64,000 nt of DNA, taken from positions 25,910,552-25,974,551 of the forward strand of contig OX463832.1 of the NCBI GenBank assembly GCA_949825045.1, in the 5' to 3' direction. Below the pieces are notes generated by a model. That model saw nothing but the letters and a program-made list of their open reading frames with translations. It was not told where the DNA came from and ran no database searches. Below, piece after piece: positions 1-11,710 of this stretch (positions are counted from its first letter, which is position 1; every line of letters begins with the position of its first letter). The position numbers were made by a program, and so were the translations under genes. The stretch comes from Argyresthia goedartella (lineage: Eukaryota; Arthropoda; Insecta; Lepidoptera; Argyresthiidae).

Positions 1-25
1 AGGTGCCAAGTGACCATGAACTTAT

Positions 26-110
26 AAAAAACGGGCCATGTGCGAGTCGGGCTTACACAAGAAGGGTTCCGTAACATCATAAAGGAAAAAAACGCCAAAA
101 AAAACTCATC
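26..110 (+). repeat. Fragment of interspersed repeat family R
   Basis: The segment has GTGCGAGTCGG followed by GAAGGGTTCCGTA, the head of a repeat that recurs at 12313, 51618 and 55776 (plus) and 8576 and 19456 (minus). Full copies end with a GGAC-rich tract and a GGGTACGGAACC motif. It has no coding potential. The family name R is only a label used here. Confidence 0.6.
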
Positions 111-210
111 TCTTGTATTGGGACATACTTTATTTTTTTAAATTGCTTAAAGTTCATTTGTTGCTATAGCTGAAACAGAAATACAGATTCTGTGATAATG
201 TCAATTTGAA

Positions 211-1150
211 GAAAAAAGTGGCCAACTGCCAGTCGGACTCGCCCATGAAGTGTTCCGTTGTAGCAAGTAATTGTGTGACTGGATGTTTGTGTTCTAACTT
301 TGTATTTCATAGTGTTTGTATGAATGACAAAATTATCTTTGCGGTTTTTAATCAATGTTTTATATCTTAAAGTCTATGCTCATTTTATTTTGTTCAGCCA
401 AATTTTCGATGAAAGTTTGTTTTAAGATATACTGCATATATTTGTGGCGATTTTTCACTCTCTTACTTTAAAATTTAGATGGGGGTGACACACATTTTTC
501 CACTTTGGAAGGGTCTATCTCTTTAACGATTTACTTTGAGGACAGATGGTTTCAGGAAACTCAACGTAATTTTTAAAGACGTATCTACAGACACCCCACA
601 CATATAGGTTTGATGAAAAAAAAAATTGGTTTCAGTTCCATGTATGGGGCGCCCCCTTTAATTATTTTAATTCTAAAATTTTTATATAAATATCGTAAAG
701 CGGTTCACAGAATACATCTACATACCGAGTTTCAACGGGACAGTAGATGTTTTCTGTGAAACACTTTACGATTTTTATACAAAAAATTAAAAAATAAAAT
801 AATTAAAGGGGGATGCTCCCCATACATGGAAATGAAACCAAAAAATATTTTATTTAAATATATACATATATATATAAATGTTCCTCTAACTTTTAAAGTA
901 AAAGTGAAAAATAAAAAAAAACAATATTTGCTGTGTATTTTACACACTTTCAACAAAAATTGGTTTGAACAAAATAAAATATACAGTTTTAAAGATATAA
1001 ACCATTTATTAAAAACCGTAAAGATATGTTTGTCATTCATACAAAAACTATGAAAAACAAAGTTACAACACAAACATCCAGTCACATAATTACTTACTAC
1101 AACAGAATCCTTCATGGGCGTGTCCGATTCGCACTTCGCCACTTTTCCTT
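211..1150. repeat. Large imperfect inverted repeat (foldback) of family R-like sequence
   Basis: The left arm (about 211-719) and right arm (about 744-1150) are diverged reverse complements around a loop of roughly 25 bp. Matching landmarks are GTGGCCAACTGCCAGTCGGA at 217 against the reverse complement ending at 1146, and a CCATGTATGGGGCG-like block at 639 against 816-828. The left arm is about 100 bp longer. The short open frames on both strands are mirror images of each other and are not genes. It may be a foldback DNA element or two repeat copies inserted head to head. Confidence 0.65.
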
Positions 1151-1165
1151 TTTAAGGTACGAAAC

Positions 1166-1728
1166 CCTAAAAAGTGAAAAATTTGAACCTCCTTGTGGAT
1201 AATAAATAACGCTGATTTCTTTGCTGAGAAATTCTGAACCATATTCTAGGAACGTCCTTCATCGCTTTGGCATCTACATTGCAATCTGTGCCAGCGTTAT
1301 AAATAGTAATCAAGATATTAAATTAACTTGAACGCTTCTAAAATAATTAAATAATAATGTAGCCATATACAAAATCTTCGGGACAGCAAGCACAGGAATT
1401 AAATGCCGCAAATAGACGTCAAAATTCTAATGTCGTAACGACTTTATTTCTATGCGCGGAATGCTCATAGTTCAAGAGACAACAGTCAGTTTATCGATTC
1501 CCTGTCGAACGAAAAGCGACCGTGCTAGTCTTCCATACATTCCTAAAAATACCGTCTTCCGCCGCCATATTGGTCTTGTCAAAATTGTCGGGAAACATTA
1601 AAGTGCTCGAAGAAAAATGATATTTAGCCCAAATCCAATTGATTTATTACAATCTAAGTGTTAAGACTATCATCCACAGTGATCATAGATGGTCTGTGCG
1701 TTTGCCCGACTCTGTCGTTGTTGTTCAA
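1166..1728. other. Upstream region of the host gene, no clear feature
   Basis: Unique-looking sequence runs between the foldback repeat and the first coding exon. It should hold the 5' UTR and promoter, but I see no TATA box or other element that I can defend. Confidence 0.4.
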
Positions 1729-2019
1729 ATGATGTTTTCGACGGAGAAATGTGCAGGCGACTGCGACTCGGGGTCTGCTGATGGTGCGGCGATGTACGCC
1801 GGCGGCGGGCCTTCGGGGCCTGACGAGGAGGCTCTGGTGAGCCAGGCGGCGGCCGTGGCTGTTGAGATCGGGGATATCTTGCAGGAGGAGTTGGGTGACG
1901 CCGACCGTGCTGACCGCATCGGTGCTGAACTGGCCGATCTCAGCGCGGAGTTGGGCCTTCTCGCTGGCTTGGCCGACGCAGACCCGCGCCCCGACTTCCC
2001 TTCGCTCTTCGAGATAGCT
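1729..2019 (+). CDS. Host gene exon 1 (start codon), unidentified insect protein
   Basis: This is the first coding exon. Translation probably starts at ATG 1729 (context CAAATGATG; a second ATG follows at once). It encodes 97 residues beginning MMFSTEKCAGDCDSG and ending DFPSLFEIA, rich in Ala, Asp and Glu and probably helical. The exon ends in phase 0 at GCT before GTAAGT (2020). GC content is far higher than in the flanks, as in the other exons. I do not recognise the family. The whole reading frame, joined in phase from exon 1 to exon 18, is about 676 residues and continues outside the window. An additional upstream non-coding exon cannot be excluded. Confidence 0.8.
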
Positions 2020-2459
2020 GTAAGTCCTGAATACGCCTGAAATTCTTGAAAATTTCGCGCAAAATGGCTGACAAGTCTTCTGTCTCCTTTCCACTAGCAA
2101 TTTGACAGGTTCCCACGGTGCTGAGTAATCCCCAACATTCGGTAAACAGTTTTCAATAGTTTGCTCATTGCATTATTTACATAAGATTCAGTGAGGTCAC
2201 TGACCTCTCCCAACAAAAGCTGCATCTTTTCTGGGACATGTGACAATAATTACCTATTTTTAGATTGTTACCGTTTTAATGTTGAAGCTCAATGAAAACT
2301 GAATTATTACAATTGCCTATAGTTGTAGCAGGAGCCATGGATAAATAAAACTTGGTCTTCTGTTTCAAAAGTGTGCACAGTACAAAGTGCCACCAGAGCT
2401 TGCAGTACCTAAAACAGTACCTTATTGCATAGCCGTTCAACCTTGAGTACCACCACATC

Positions 2460-2600
2460 TGCAGTGATGGGCTTGCCCCTGTCTGTCTTAGATAGACAAT
2501 GAGGTGGGCACCCGTTGAACACAGGCAGGTGATCAGTCCTATATTGTGACTATTTCACCCAATTCCCAGTGTTAAGGCACTGGTTACTGTTGATTCAACA
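2460..2600 (-). mobile_element. 3' end fragment of RNase H-type LINE
   Basis: The block around CTATTTCACCCAATTCCCAG is the reverse complement of the 3' region seen at 5790-5905 and 7600-7730 (GGGTGAAATAGTCAC). It is a short minus-strand tail of the same LINE family that fills 2950-5910. Confidence 0.5.
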
Positions 2601-2627
2601 GATGTCGCTCCAATAATAAATATTACA

Positions 2628-2730
2628 GTCTTCACTTCAAAATAAAAAGCCTGGTGGCCCAAACTAAATTCAACCTTATTACGTCAGTGACAAGGACGCT
2701 GTCACCAGGCCTTTTATTTTGTGAAGACCA
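2628..2730. repeat. Hairpin (MITE-like) inverted repeat
   Basis: A left arm GTCTTCAC...AAAATAAAAAGCCTGGTG is mirrored by CACCAGGCCTTTTATTTTGTGAAGAC at the right, with a loop of about 45 bp. No coding sequence. It is probably a small non-autonomous DNA element. Confidence 0.6.
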
Positions 2731-2949
2731 GAATGTCGCAAAGCTTTAAGTTTGACAATTCATCTACTTTAATGCTATCCATCCCTAGAAAACGCTATCT
2801 TATATTTGAATACATTACGCTTTTTCCCAAGATGTGCAGGCAAGTTTCCTCAAGGCCACAATGAGGACATGAAGGGTTTGGTACAAGCTTTAACAATGAT
2901 AGATGTTTATTAAGTCAACCCTGACGTCTCACAGACTCCACAAACTTTG

Positions 2950-5910
2950 CTGTGTCTGCTTAAGTGTCATTTGTTTATAGGTAAAATGATATCCGCTACT
3001 AAGCAAACTTGTATAACCTTCCAACTAGACTATCAGTTTGAGATACTAAAAATAAGAAATCCTCGGAAGGCGGATGGGAGCATATTCTCCAACATCATGG
3101 GCAAATGGACTCGAGCCCGACAAACAATTGGAACTAGAGAAAAATTAGAAGAGGGGGCAAATGAATTGGAAAAAACTCTAATATATGCATACCACCAGGC
3201 ATGCTCCCTTAGAAGAATTCCGGAAGGAAAAGGTCAACAATGGTGGAACAAAGACCTGAAGAAGCAAAGAAAAAGAACTCTAAGAGCTATGAGACAAGCC
3301 CTTTCGAGGGATGATGTAGATAGCTGGGATGAGTATAGAAGGGTATGAATATAGCAAAACAAGACAGAGAAAGTAGGAAAAGCTGGCGCTTGTACTGCAA
3401 AAAGATGAGCACATACTCAGATGCGGCTTGGCTGGTGAAACTACTTGTAAGGGACAAAACATGCCAAAAAGGAAGTTTGAAAATAGATGGAAAAAGTATA
3501 ACTAATCCCCAAACAGTGTTGAAAACCTTGAGGGGCTACGAACAATATAAAGAGAGCAACATATCGGATCACTACAAAACATGGGAGGATCCACCAGATA
3601 TAATAAAAGAAGAAAACTTAGAATGGGCCATGAATTCCTTTGCACCATTCAAAACTGCGGTCCCTGATGGCATTTTGCCTTGCTTCTACTAAAGGCCGAT
3701 AGATTTATTAGCAACCATCTTGTAGAACTATATAGAACTTGAATATATCCCTCCGAATTGGAGAAGAGTAAAAGCAGCTTTCATACCAAAACCAGGAAAG
3801 AACTCATACCAGGAAGCAAAGTCATTCCGATGAACAAGTCTTTCCTCCTTCATATTGAAATCACTGGGGAAAATACATTTAAGAATAAAACTAAATGAAA
3901 GTGCCTCTCCCCTCAATAGCAATCAGCATGCATACATGGAAGGGAAATCAACAGAAACAGCCCTAGACAACCTAAAGCCAAAGGTGGAGAGAGCACTATA
4001 AAACAAAGAATTTGGCCTGGGATGTTCCTTTGATGTACACTGTAGAGGGAGCTTTTGACAGGGCACACTTCCAAGCAATAGACGAATCCCTGAAGCTGGA
4101 CGGAATACATGCAAAGCGAAAAATGGGTGGTAACCATGCTTAAAAGCAGGCTGAACACTGCATATCTTGCTTAGACTTGCTACTCATTCAGAGCAAATAT
4201 AGAGTTTCCACAAGGAGGATGTTTATCACCACTTATAGACTCCCTTATAACTCGCGTTGCCAACATGAATATATACCTACAGGTATATTCAGATGATGGG
4301 GCTATTGTTGCTGGAAAGTGCTGAATACTATATTATAGGAGATATTATCTTGTCTTGATTATCCAGAGTTTTACGTCTTAGGGTGGTGTCAAGAACAAGA
4401 CCTTGACCTAAACCCAGAGAAAACAACGCTACTCTTGAAAAATATTGAAATGCTCCCTATAACGTTAAAGGGCACAACTATACACACAAGGGCAGACTAG
4501 AAGTAGTATGTGAGAATACCTAGGAGTGACCTTTGACTGGAGAATGAAGTATGACACTCATGTGAAGTCACTAGAGTCTTCTACCAATACAAGAGATCTG
4601 TAGGATGGGGAATGTAGCCAGAGATTGTTCATTGAATCTACACGGCAATCATTCTACAAAGGATTCTATCATATGGCTCAATCAATTGTATGTTAGAAAA
4701 GAACTGAACTAGCAATGACGAGAAAAGAGCTTGGCAATGTACAATGATTCGCATGTCTTATTCCAACGGCATCCTTAATTGCAGTACTCAATCTAAACCC
4801 ATTGCATGTAGAAGTAAAAAGGACAGCACAGACAGTATGGAATGAAAATGAACAAAGAATGGAAAGGCAACTCGAAAGACACAGGCCATGGCTCCATTGT
4901 AGAAATGTCAGATGGAAAATTGGTATTGAGACAACAACCTCATAAAGAAGGAAATATGATTCGACAAGAAATACAAAATCCTTGTAGGAACAAGAGAAAA
5001 CTGGGAAATAGAAACAGACCAGCCGGCTGTAACTTGCTTCATGGTTGGCTCAAGAAAAGAAAGCACAAAACTAGCAGGAGCTGGCTTTTGCATTATGGAC
5101 AGCAATAAACAAGACAAATCAATTGCCTCGGGGCTATACGCCAGCGTGTTCCAAGCGGAAATCTGCGCCATAATGGAATGTGCTGAAGCACTAAGCGAAA
5201 CACCAGAAATCAAAAATAAGACAGTAGTCATTTATTCTGACAGTCAGGCAGCTTTAAAGGCGCTGAGGGCAATCAATGAATAAATCTGCACCAAAGCAAG
5301 TCTTAACTCTCTGGGAAAAACATCACAAATAATTATTGCATGGGTCAAGAGATTCAAGATAACGAAAAAGCAGATGAGCTAGCAAGAATCGGCACTGATG
5401 AGCGTTTTATTGGACCAAAACCAAGATTACCTATATCAGCGACTGTCACAAAGAACATCTTCAACATGATAGGTATGCGAGATGCAAACCTAGGGTGAAA
5501 GAAGCAGGCAGTCTAAGATGTTTATCTTAAGAAAAGATCCCAAAAAGGCTAACTATTTACTTAATCTCAGTAGAACTCTCTGTGGTGACAGGCCACTGTA
5601 AACTAAATAGACACCTATCATTATTAAAGCTCCTACAAGATCCATCATGCCCTCACTGTACCTTGGAGGAAAGTAGCCAGCACTTCTTCGTAATGTATTC
5701 AAACATAAGATGGCAAACACAAGGAATGGATAGTATTAAAGTAGATTGGCTTGTCAACTTGCTTAGCGACATCCTAGAATTAACTAAGAGAACAGGAAGA
5801 TTTGGGGAGGGACACCTGTTGGTGCCCAAACACTGGGCATTGGGTGAAATAGTCACGATAGAGGACCGATCACCCGCCTGTGGTTCAGCAGGCATCCCAC
5901 CTCATCATCA
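2950..5910 (+). pseudogene. Decayed LINE with reverse transcriptase and RNase H (R1/I-like)
   Basis: Broken plus-strand frames follow the order of a LINE pol. At 2985-3347 is a stretch ending in SWDEYRRV, typical of the endonuclease-RT linker. At 3620-3690 comes an RT stretch with PDGILP. At about 4210-4320 is FPQGGCLSP followed by YSDDG, which are RT motifs. At 5041-5283 is an RNase H domain with QAEICAI and YSDSQAAL, and NEKADELARIGTD at 5359-5400. A Cys-rich CPHC tail lies near 5655. The usual TDGS at the start of RNase H reads VGSR here. Many stops and frameshifts make it a pseudogene. Clade assignment (R1 or I group) is inference. Confidence 0.75.
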
Positions 5911-5917
5911 AACAAAG

Positions 5918-6118
5918 CAACATTTACATACAGGCACATACATTGCTTCTGCCCCACACTAGGATACCCTGTGTCGTGGGACCCAGAAACAGCTATGTCA
6001 CCCACATTTCAACATCCAAGACCTAGGGAATTTTGTTTCTTCCGGAGCCGAGATTTGAACGTGGGACCTCTCGTTTGGAAGGCAAATCCTCGAACTGCAA
6101 CACCACAGAAGTCGTCAT
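5918..6118 (-). mobile_element. tRNA-derived SINE, family B
   Basis: Read on the minus strand it starts with an A-box-like head related to CTGTGGCGCAGCGG and a diverged B box, followed by a body related to CCACACTAGGATACCCTGTG. This copy is more diverged than those at 6710 and 59103. Confidence 0.6.
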
Positions 6119-6239
6119 GATGTTTAGCCAGTTTCAGCTTCTTTATGGAGACCTAGGCCTAGTTATGAGGTATCTCGATTTTGACCCTCATGCCCTGGTA
6201 ATAACATTTTAAATTCTTAATTAACCAATTATAATGGTC

Positions 6240-6600
6240 TAACAACTAGTGGACCTGTGGGCAGTAGACCTCGCTAACAGGGGGGACTGTGAACCAACAT
6301 ATAGGTAAGTATTTTAGATTCAATCAAAATCAAGTAGTAAAGTAGCCGCACCAATAACTTTGTAAACTACATTTTGCGATTTAAAATACAACCTATTAAC
6401 TTTTCACGAAAATAGTTATAGTCTATTTCACTCACTCTCATGGTCTGTATAGATCGTCTACTAATTCTACTTCGAGGAGTCCAAACTTGGTATGTTTTGA
6501 AAATATTTCTTGGATTTTTAGAAATTAGGCGGCCGAAATGTAATGGTGTAGTATATTTTTAGAACCGGCTCATGAAGCCCACAGGTTTTTAAAGATTTCA
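6240..6600 (+). repeat. Interspersed repeat, inverted copy at 15630-15950
   Basis: The stretch with GTAGCCGCACCAATAACTTT and GGTGTAGTATATTTTTAGAA is matched in reverse complement at 15630-15950. Parts of it also occur near 51730 and 53130. No open frame; non-autonomous repeat of unknown type. Confidence 0.6.
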
Positions 6601-6709
6601 CAGGTTTTTAAAGATTTCACTGTATTTACACAGATTCTTTTTGAAGAACCTGAAAAGACCATGCAGGATGAGTAACTATTTCCTGCGGATGTGAACCACT
6701 ATTCACTAT

Positions 6710-6876
6710 CTGGTCCCACACTAGGACTACCCTGTGTCGTGGGGACCAGAAACAGCGACGTCACACACATATAAACAGCCAAGACCTGGGGTTTTTATCA
6801 CCCCCAGCCGGGGATCGAACCCGGGACCTCTCGCACGGTAGGTGGAGCCACAACCGCTGCGCCACAGAGGTCGGCT
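6710..6876 (-). mobile_element. tRNA-derived SINE, family B
   Basis: The minus strand carries CCTCTGTGGCGCAGCGG (A-box region) and GGTCCCGGGTTCGATCCC (B box), then the body ending in CCACACTAGG. This is an RNA polymerase III promoter layout, so a tRNA-derived SINE rather than a functional tRNA gene. Confidence 0.75.
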
Positions 6877-7094
6877 TCGTATCCGCCTATATGTTTCCAT
6901 TATTAGACCGCCACGAATTAAGAAATTTATTGTAGGTGTCCATACTATGTTTTCTATCAATGTTAGAACAAGTTAAGTTTTTTGTTTATGGTCTCTATCG
7001 TGTGTTGCCACAATAAATATCACGTGATAAGACCTGCACAATAGGAAATCACGTGGAACAGTTAATAAAAAGAGAACTTTAAGCTGGGACTATA

Positions 7095-7516
7095 ATTTAA
7101 TATTGTTTATCTACACACGTATCATAAACCCTCTTTACTGCGTACAAAAACATAATGTTAAACTACTTGGTAAAAACTCATTTCTTATCTGAAAAATTAC
7201 ACATTATGACCATAATGTGTAATTTTTCTACATATTATGACATTCAAATTTCGAACGCCGACGCCCACCTGCGTGATCTTGGTACTACATAACAAGCTAA
7301 ACAACTGCAGAGCCATGCCGGTCAAACATGCGGTTCCTGAACACATCAAAGAGAGCTTATGATATGTGTGAAGATAAACTAGTGTATGTAACTGTACATA
7401 ATTAGGCATTAAAACTCTCGAGTGATATTATTATGAAACTCGCCTTCGGCTAGTTTTATAAACCCACTCTCAAGTATTAATGCCCTCCATTATGTAGCAG
7501 TTACATAAACTACTAT
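7095..7516 (+). mobile_element. Composite palindromic MITE, family M
   Basis: The first part is bounded by inverted repeats TATCTACACACGTATCATAA and TTATGATATGTGTGAAGATA. The second is a hairpin with TAGTGTATGTAACTGTACAT and its counterpart ending ACATAAACTACTA. Copies recur at 13318, 13806, 27333, 46347, 54090, 58833 and 60276. Open frames inside are shadows that recur in every copy. Confidence 0.8.
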
Positions 7517-7599
7517 AATAGATATAAATTTGTTAAGCAAATTGACAGAGGATGGGTGAGATAAGGTTATAAGGAAGTAGAAGTAAACAAATAGACCAT

Positions 7600-7735
7600 C
7601 ATCACGGATAGATTTGGGGAGGGAAATCTTATGAGCAACAGTTACCAGTGCCCAAACCCCAGGAATTGGGTGAAATAGTCACAATACAAAACTGATCAGC
7701 GCTTCAGCGGGCGTCCCATCTCATCAGCTATCTAT
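7600..7735 (+). mobile_element. 3' end fragment of RNase H-type LINE
   Basis: The block with GATTTGGGGAGGG and AATTGGGTGAAATAGTCACA matches the 3' end of the LINE at 2950-5910. No coding sequence remains. Confidence 0.55.
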
Positions 7736-7739
7736 CTTC

Positions 7740-8270
7740 TATGTGGCATTTGCTTCAGCACTTCCGTGATTTGGATGACACATTAAGGAGTAGGTCGCGG
7801 CTACTATCGCTACTCGATGGTGCTAGTCGTAAAGCTGTGTCAGAGGCCCTCAGAGAGCGGCAGCCTTATGGCGTAACTCTCTGAAGTTCATAGCGTGTGT
7901 CTATGGTTCATCTCATGCTCATACAATTTCATCGATAGCGGGGTATCACCGAAGGCTTCTAGGCTTCATTCAATGAGCTTGGGTTTGTCCTCCATTATGA
8001 TGCTACTTGCGTGGTACCAATTTGACAGATGAAGCTGGTGCAAGGTGTCAAACGTAAAACTCTATATGAAGTTCATAGCTCAGACGACCTACGCCATAAG
8101 GCTGCAGCTTGATAACTGCAGACAATCAGGTTGGCCGCTAGCCCGAGACCCATCTGTCACCCCGCACTGACCCATCTTGTGTTGTATGTCTCAATCTTAC
8201 TCGAATCCGGGCAAAGGCCCGCGACCCTCGGTGGGGACATTAAACTGATTACTTCAACAAACATTTTCCT
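7740..8270. other. Intron 1 remainder, nothing recognised
   Basis: Unique-looking intron sequence up to the acceptor of exon 2. I see no repeat landmark or plausible coding frame. Confidence 0.4.
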
Positions 8271-8273
8271 CAG

Positions 8274-8405
8274 ATCGGCCACCAATCCGGCAGCGATTCA
8301 TCCTCATCTTCGTCGTCCACCTCATCGGGAGTGCGGCAGCCGGCACGCCGCCCGCCGCGCCCGCTGCGTGCTGTTAGGCGCAAGCCGATCGCCAAGGGGA
8401 AGCAG
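8274..8405 (+). CDS. Host gene exon 2
   Basis: 132 bp, phase 0 to 0, between acceptor TTTTCCTCAG and donor CAG|GTAGG. It encodes 44 residues: a serine run (IGHQSGSDSSSSSSSTSSG) followed by an Arg/Pro/Lys-rich segment ending AKGKQ. It looks like a disordered, possibly phosphorylated linker. The frame continues exactly from exon 1. Confidence 0.85.
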
Positions 8406-8575
8406 GTAGGACCCCAAATGCTGCTGTCTAACCAGGCACTCGATTTTTGGAAATTACGATACACGTTCGCATAGTGTAAGGCCGTAGGTAAATCATTTGC
8501 GTTTACTATTTTCACACTGTCCCACTTAAGCTAAAGCCATTTTAGTTGTCTTTGAAATAATCTTGAGAAATTGCG

Positions 8576-8840
8576 TTTTTAGGGTTCCGTGCCCGAAGGG
8601 TGCCAAACGGGACCCTATTACTAAGCCTCCGCTGTCCGTCTGTCTGTCCGTCCGTCCGTTACCGGGCTCTATCGGATCAATCTAAATAGGTAGAGAGCTG
8701 AAATTTCCACAGAGGGTGTGTTTCTATTGCCGCTATAACAACAAATAATTAAACATACCGATTTTTAAGAATTAAAAGAAGTTCCCATACAATAAATGAT
8801 TGGTATGGCAATTTTCTTAGCCATTTTGTTTTATTTGTTT
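8576..8840 (-). repeat. Interspersed repeat family R, 3' part
   Basis: The minus strand shows the family tail: TACGGAACC-like start, GGGTCCCGTTTGGCACCCTT, then repeated GGAC units. It lies 170 bp downstream of exon 2. Confidence 0.65.
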
Positions 8841-9089
8841 ATTGGTGAAAATTGGACTCTCCCGATGTTATCGGAAAAGATCTTTAATTGCAGGTATTGA
8901 GTGTTTTGCTCAGTTATTTGTCAATATACGATTAATAATTGCTTATTCGAATTATAATAAATTATATTAAGTTTTTTATCATATTTGTTTTTATTTCTGT
9001 AAATAAGGTACTCAATTTCTATCACTTCCGGTTTCAATGTGGAAAGAGTTTCGTTAACCTGAGTACATAGTTTAATACTTACATACTAC

Positions 9090-9300
9090 ATACACAAAAA
9101 AAAATTTCAATGTTTCGATGTCCGATCTTGAATGTATGTGCCTACCTAGTATTTAATATTTTATCATTAAAAATTAAAAAGATATAGTCGTATAAAATAC
9201 TACTTAAATACTAGGTACTACATACACAAAACTATTTTTCAATGTTTCGATGTCCGCACTTGATTACAATTTTTCAATGTTTCGATGTCCGATGTTGTGA
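9090..9300 (+). repeat. Short dispersed repeats of TTTCAATGTTTCGATGTCCG
   Basis: The 20-mer TTTCAATGTTTCGATGTCCG occurs near 9106, 9238 and 9271, and TACTACATACACAAAA precedes the first two. Between the first and second, TACCTAGTATTTAA is mirrored by TTAAATACTAGGTA. It looks like a small decayed element. Confidence 0.55.
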
Positions 9301-9363
9301 GGTTGTTGACCTACATTACCTAAATGTGTAACCTCCTGTTTTATGTGTGAATAATAAACTATT

Positions 9364-9480
9364 GTATGGACGACCTCTGTGGCGCTGCGGTTGTGGCCTA
9401 CCATGCGAGAGGTCCCGGGTTCGATACCTGGTTGGGCATAAATAAAACAATGCCAGGTCTTGGATGTTTATATTTATTAT
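9364..9480 (+). mobile_element. tRNA-derived SINE, family B
   Basis: It starts with CCTCTGTGGCGCTGCGG, then GGTCCCGGGTTCGATACC (B box), and ends in an ATT-rich tail. The copy is truncated compared with the others. Confidence 0.65.
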
Positions 9481-10072
9481 TATTATTACGAGCCCACCAT
9501 GTCCCACTGCTGGGCAAAGGCCTCTCTCCCCCTCTTCCACTCTATCCGATGTTTATATTTATTTGGAGTTATAGTTCGAAGGTTAGTTCGGGATGTCTTT
9601 GACTCAAAGGGCTCTCAGTACCGATTTCCATTTGTCCCGGTCTTGGGCCGTCTGCTCTAGCTCCGCCCAATCCGAGCTCCGTTCAACGTCGCCACCTTGT
9701 TTCGTCCAAACAACGTACAAGCGATGTGCCCAGATCTGTGATACAAGGCCTCGTTTGCACGCTCTAAATCATGGATTGGGTATCAAGACCTTCAATTCCG
9801 ATTGGGTAGAACGTGCCGTGCAAATGTGGCCACTTGCCTAGACCATTAACCGCTGAACCAATGTTGGATTTTGGGACAAAGACAGATTGGACCTTGAAGA
9901 ACAACTCGACGACTGACGAGTTTTCAAAAGTTTTCTATCCCCAATATAGACCGCGCCAAATAGTTTGTCTCTGAACGAAAGGTGCGAATGAGAAGACACA
10001 TTTCATTTAGAGCCAGAGATATTCGGTGCGGTCTGTAACTCACACTTCAAGTGTAGCCTCGCTTGTCCCCAG

Positions 10073-10193
10073 CTGTCGATGTCTCTCGGCTGCGCGCTGC
10101 GCCGGCGCCGAGTGGAGCCCGCGTCCGACGCCAGCGACGTGGGAGGCTCCGACACGGACGACCAGTGGACTGAGTTGGACGACGCTTGTCTGT
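10073..10193 (+). CDS. Host gene exon 3
   Basis: 121 bp, phase 0 to 1, between acceptor TTGTCCCCAG and donor GTGAGT (10194). It encodes LSMSLGCALRRRR followed by an acidic Ser/Asp stretch, SDASDVGGSDTDDQW. The charge pattern suggests another disordered linker. The frame joins exon 2 without a break. Confidence 0.85.
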
Positions 10194-10479
10194 GTGAGTG
10201 TGAGCAGTGTATCGGTTGTCTGTGTGAGTGTGTGCAGAATAGCGTCGCTTCATGCCCTCGTCGGCGCTTGGTGGAAACAAGACAACACTCATTGGTTACT
10301 TCAGTTAGATGTTCCATTGATGTGTCTAAAGATATCCCAAATGTTTGCCGGGTGAATTCAAAAGAACAACCAACAATTTAATATTGGGTGGAAGATAGTT
10401 TACATGGGACGTTCTTCTTTACCTCCGATCTTTATCTACGATAATTGCTTCTTTCGAATGAAATGATTCCGGAGTATGT

Positions 10480-10549
10480 GATGCATTTTTATCATTATAA
10501 GAACTCATTTTACTAGTAAAATGAGTTCTTATAATGATAAAAATGCATC
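10480..10549. repeat. Perfect 70-bp palindrome
   Basis: The sequence reads identically on both strands from 10480 to 10549, centred on ACTAGT at 10514/10515 with no spacer. Such perfect, spacerless palindromes are unstable and usually young. Confidence 0.9.
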
Positions 10550-10555
10550 GTGCAA

Positions 10556-10611
10556 AGAAGTCGGAAAAAATTATTAGCTACCTAGGTAGCTAATAATTTT
10601 TTCCGACTTCT
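10556..10611. repeat. Perfect 56-bp palindrome
   Basis: A second spacerless palindrome only 6 bp after the first, centred on CCTAGG (10581-10586), with outer ends AGAAGTCGG and CCGACTTCT. Confidence 0.9.
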
Positions 10612-11407
10612 GAGCTACAAAAAATAGCACCTTCGCCGAATTCAATCTAAAATTGGAGGGTTGTGTTTGTTTTTTTTTGGTCAATGAAAATACTCTATTC
10701 AGCCTGCCAGTAGTAGTTACGTTCAGCGCGAATATTTTAGTAGGTACATAATTCGTATATTGAAGCTTGTTCCAAATTCAAATGTCATTTAATCTCTAGT
10801 GAGTAAAAGAGCGTTTTATTCACTGTTATCGATGAAAAGAATGCACTTTTCGAGGAGCAATGGTAAAAATGAACATTGATTGAAGTACTATTTTTAATTT
10901 GAGGCCACAATAAACAAACAACTGTCATTTTCTAGAACAAAACCGTTGACTTTGACATTCATATCATATTTTATGTACTGGCCTCAAATTAAACATTCCA
11001 CTTTAGTCCTAATAAAATATACATTTAACTTACTGTAATATAGTTTAACATCGACATTTTATTGTTAGTAAACAATCCCGAAACAGAAAACGTCATTTTT
11101 ATTTTGGTTAAAAAGAAGAACGACCCACATGTGCTCTACAGCGTTGGACCTCATAGACTACGGACGCTGGCTGGACCGAAGTAAACACAGAGTACTGAGG
11201 GGTTACCACAACGTCTTATGCAGAATGGGAACCTAATTTGATCCGCAAAATTACCGTGACCGTCTCAAAACAAGTCTTGGTTTTAGGTAAATAAAGCCCA
11301 TTATGGCGAATTGGAATGGAAATGGTTGCCATGGTGACGTTCTTGTTTTGAACCTAATTTGAATCCGAAAAAGATGCTGTGACCCGAGACCATAAGGCTG
11401 GCGGTGT

Positions 11408-11700
11408 GGAAAGAAAGAAAGAAACATTTATTATAAAGACAGTGAACACAGTACAATTACAACAAAGAAACACAACACAGTGATGAAAAATAGCAATAAC
11501 ACATTATATAAAATGAAATGACAGTCGTGGTGTGTCACTGTCATTATAAATGGCGTCTGACTCAGCATTATGTTGAAGGTCAGGCCTTCAACGCTGATGT
11601 TCAGTATGGAGAAGCGGCCTACACTCAACAGCGGAACGATGAGAACTTAGCGAGATGATGACTTCACAGACGCCTGCATCGTGAGAGTCCGCCTGTAACG
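11408..11700. other. Intron 3 stretch, probable repeat tail
   Basis: It begins with (GAAA)n followed by ACATTTATTATAAAGACAGT, similar in style to the 3' ends of LINEs read backwards. No coding frame can be defended. Confidence 0.35.
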
Positions 11701-11710
11701 CCACATGACG

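Larger units (their letters stand above)
10402..11132. mobile_element. Possible TIR element containing two perfect palindromes
   Basis: ACATGGGACGTTCTTCTTTA at 10402 is approximately mirrored by TAAAAAGAAGAACGACCCACATGT at 11109-11132 in imperfect form. The 730 bp between have no coding frame but include two perfect palindromes, listed separately. The boundaries are tentative. Confidence 0.4.
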
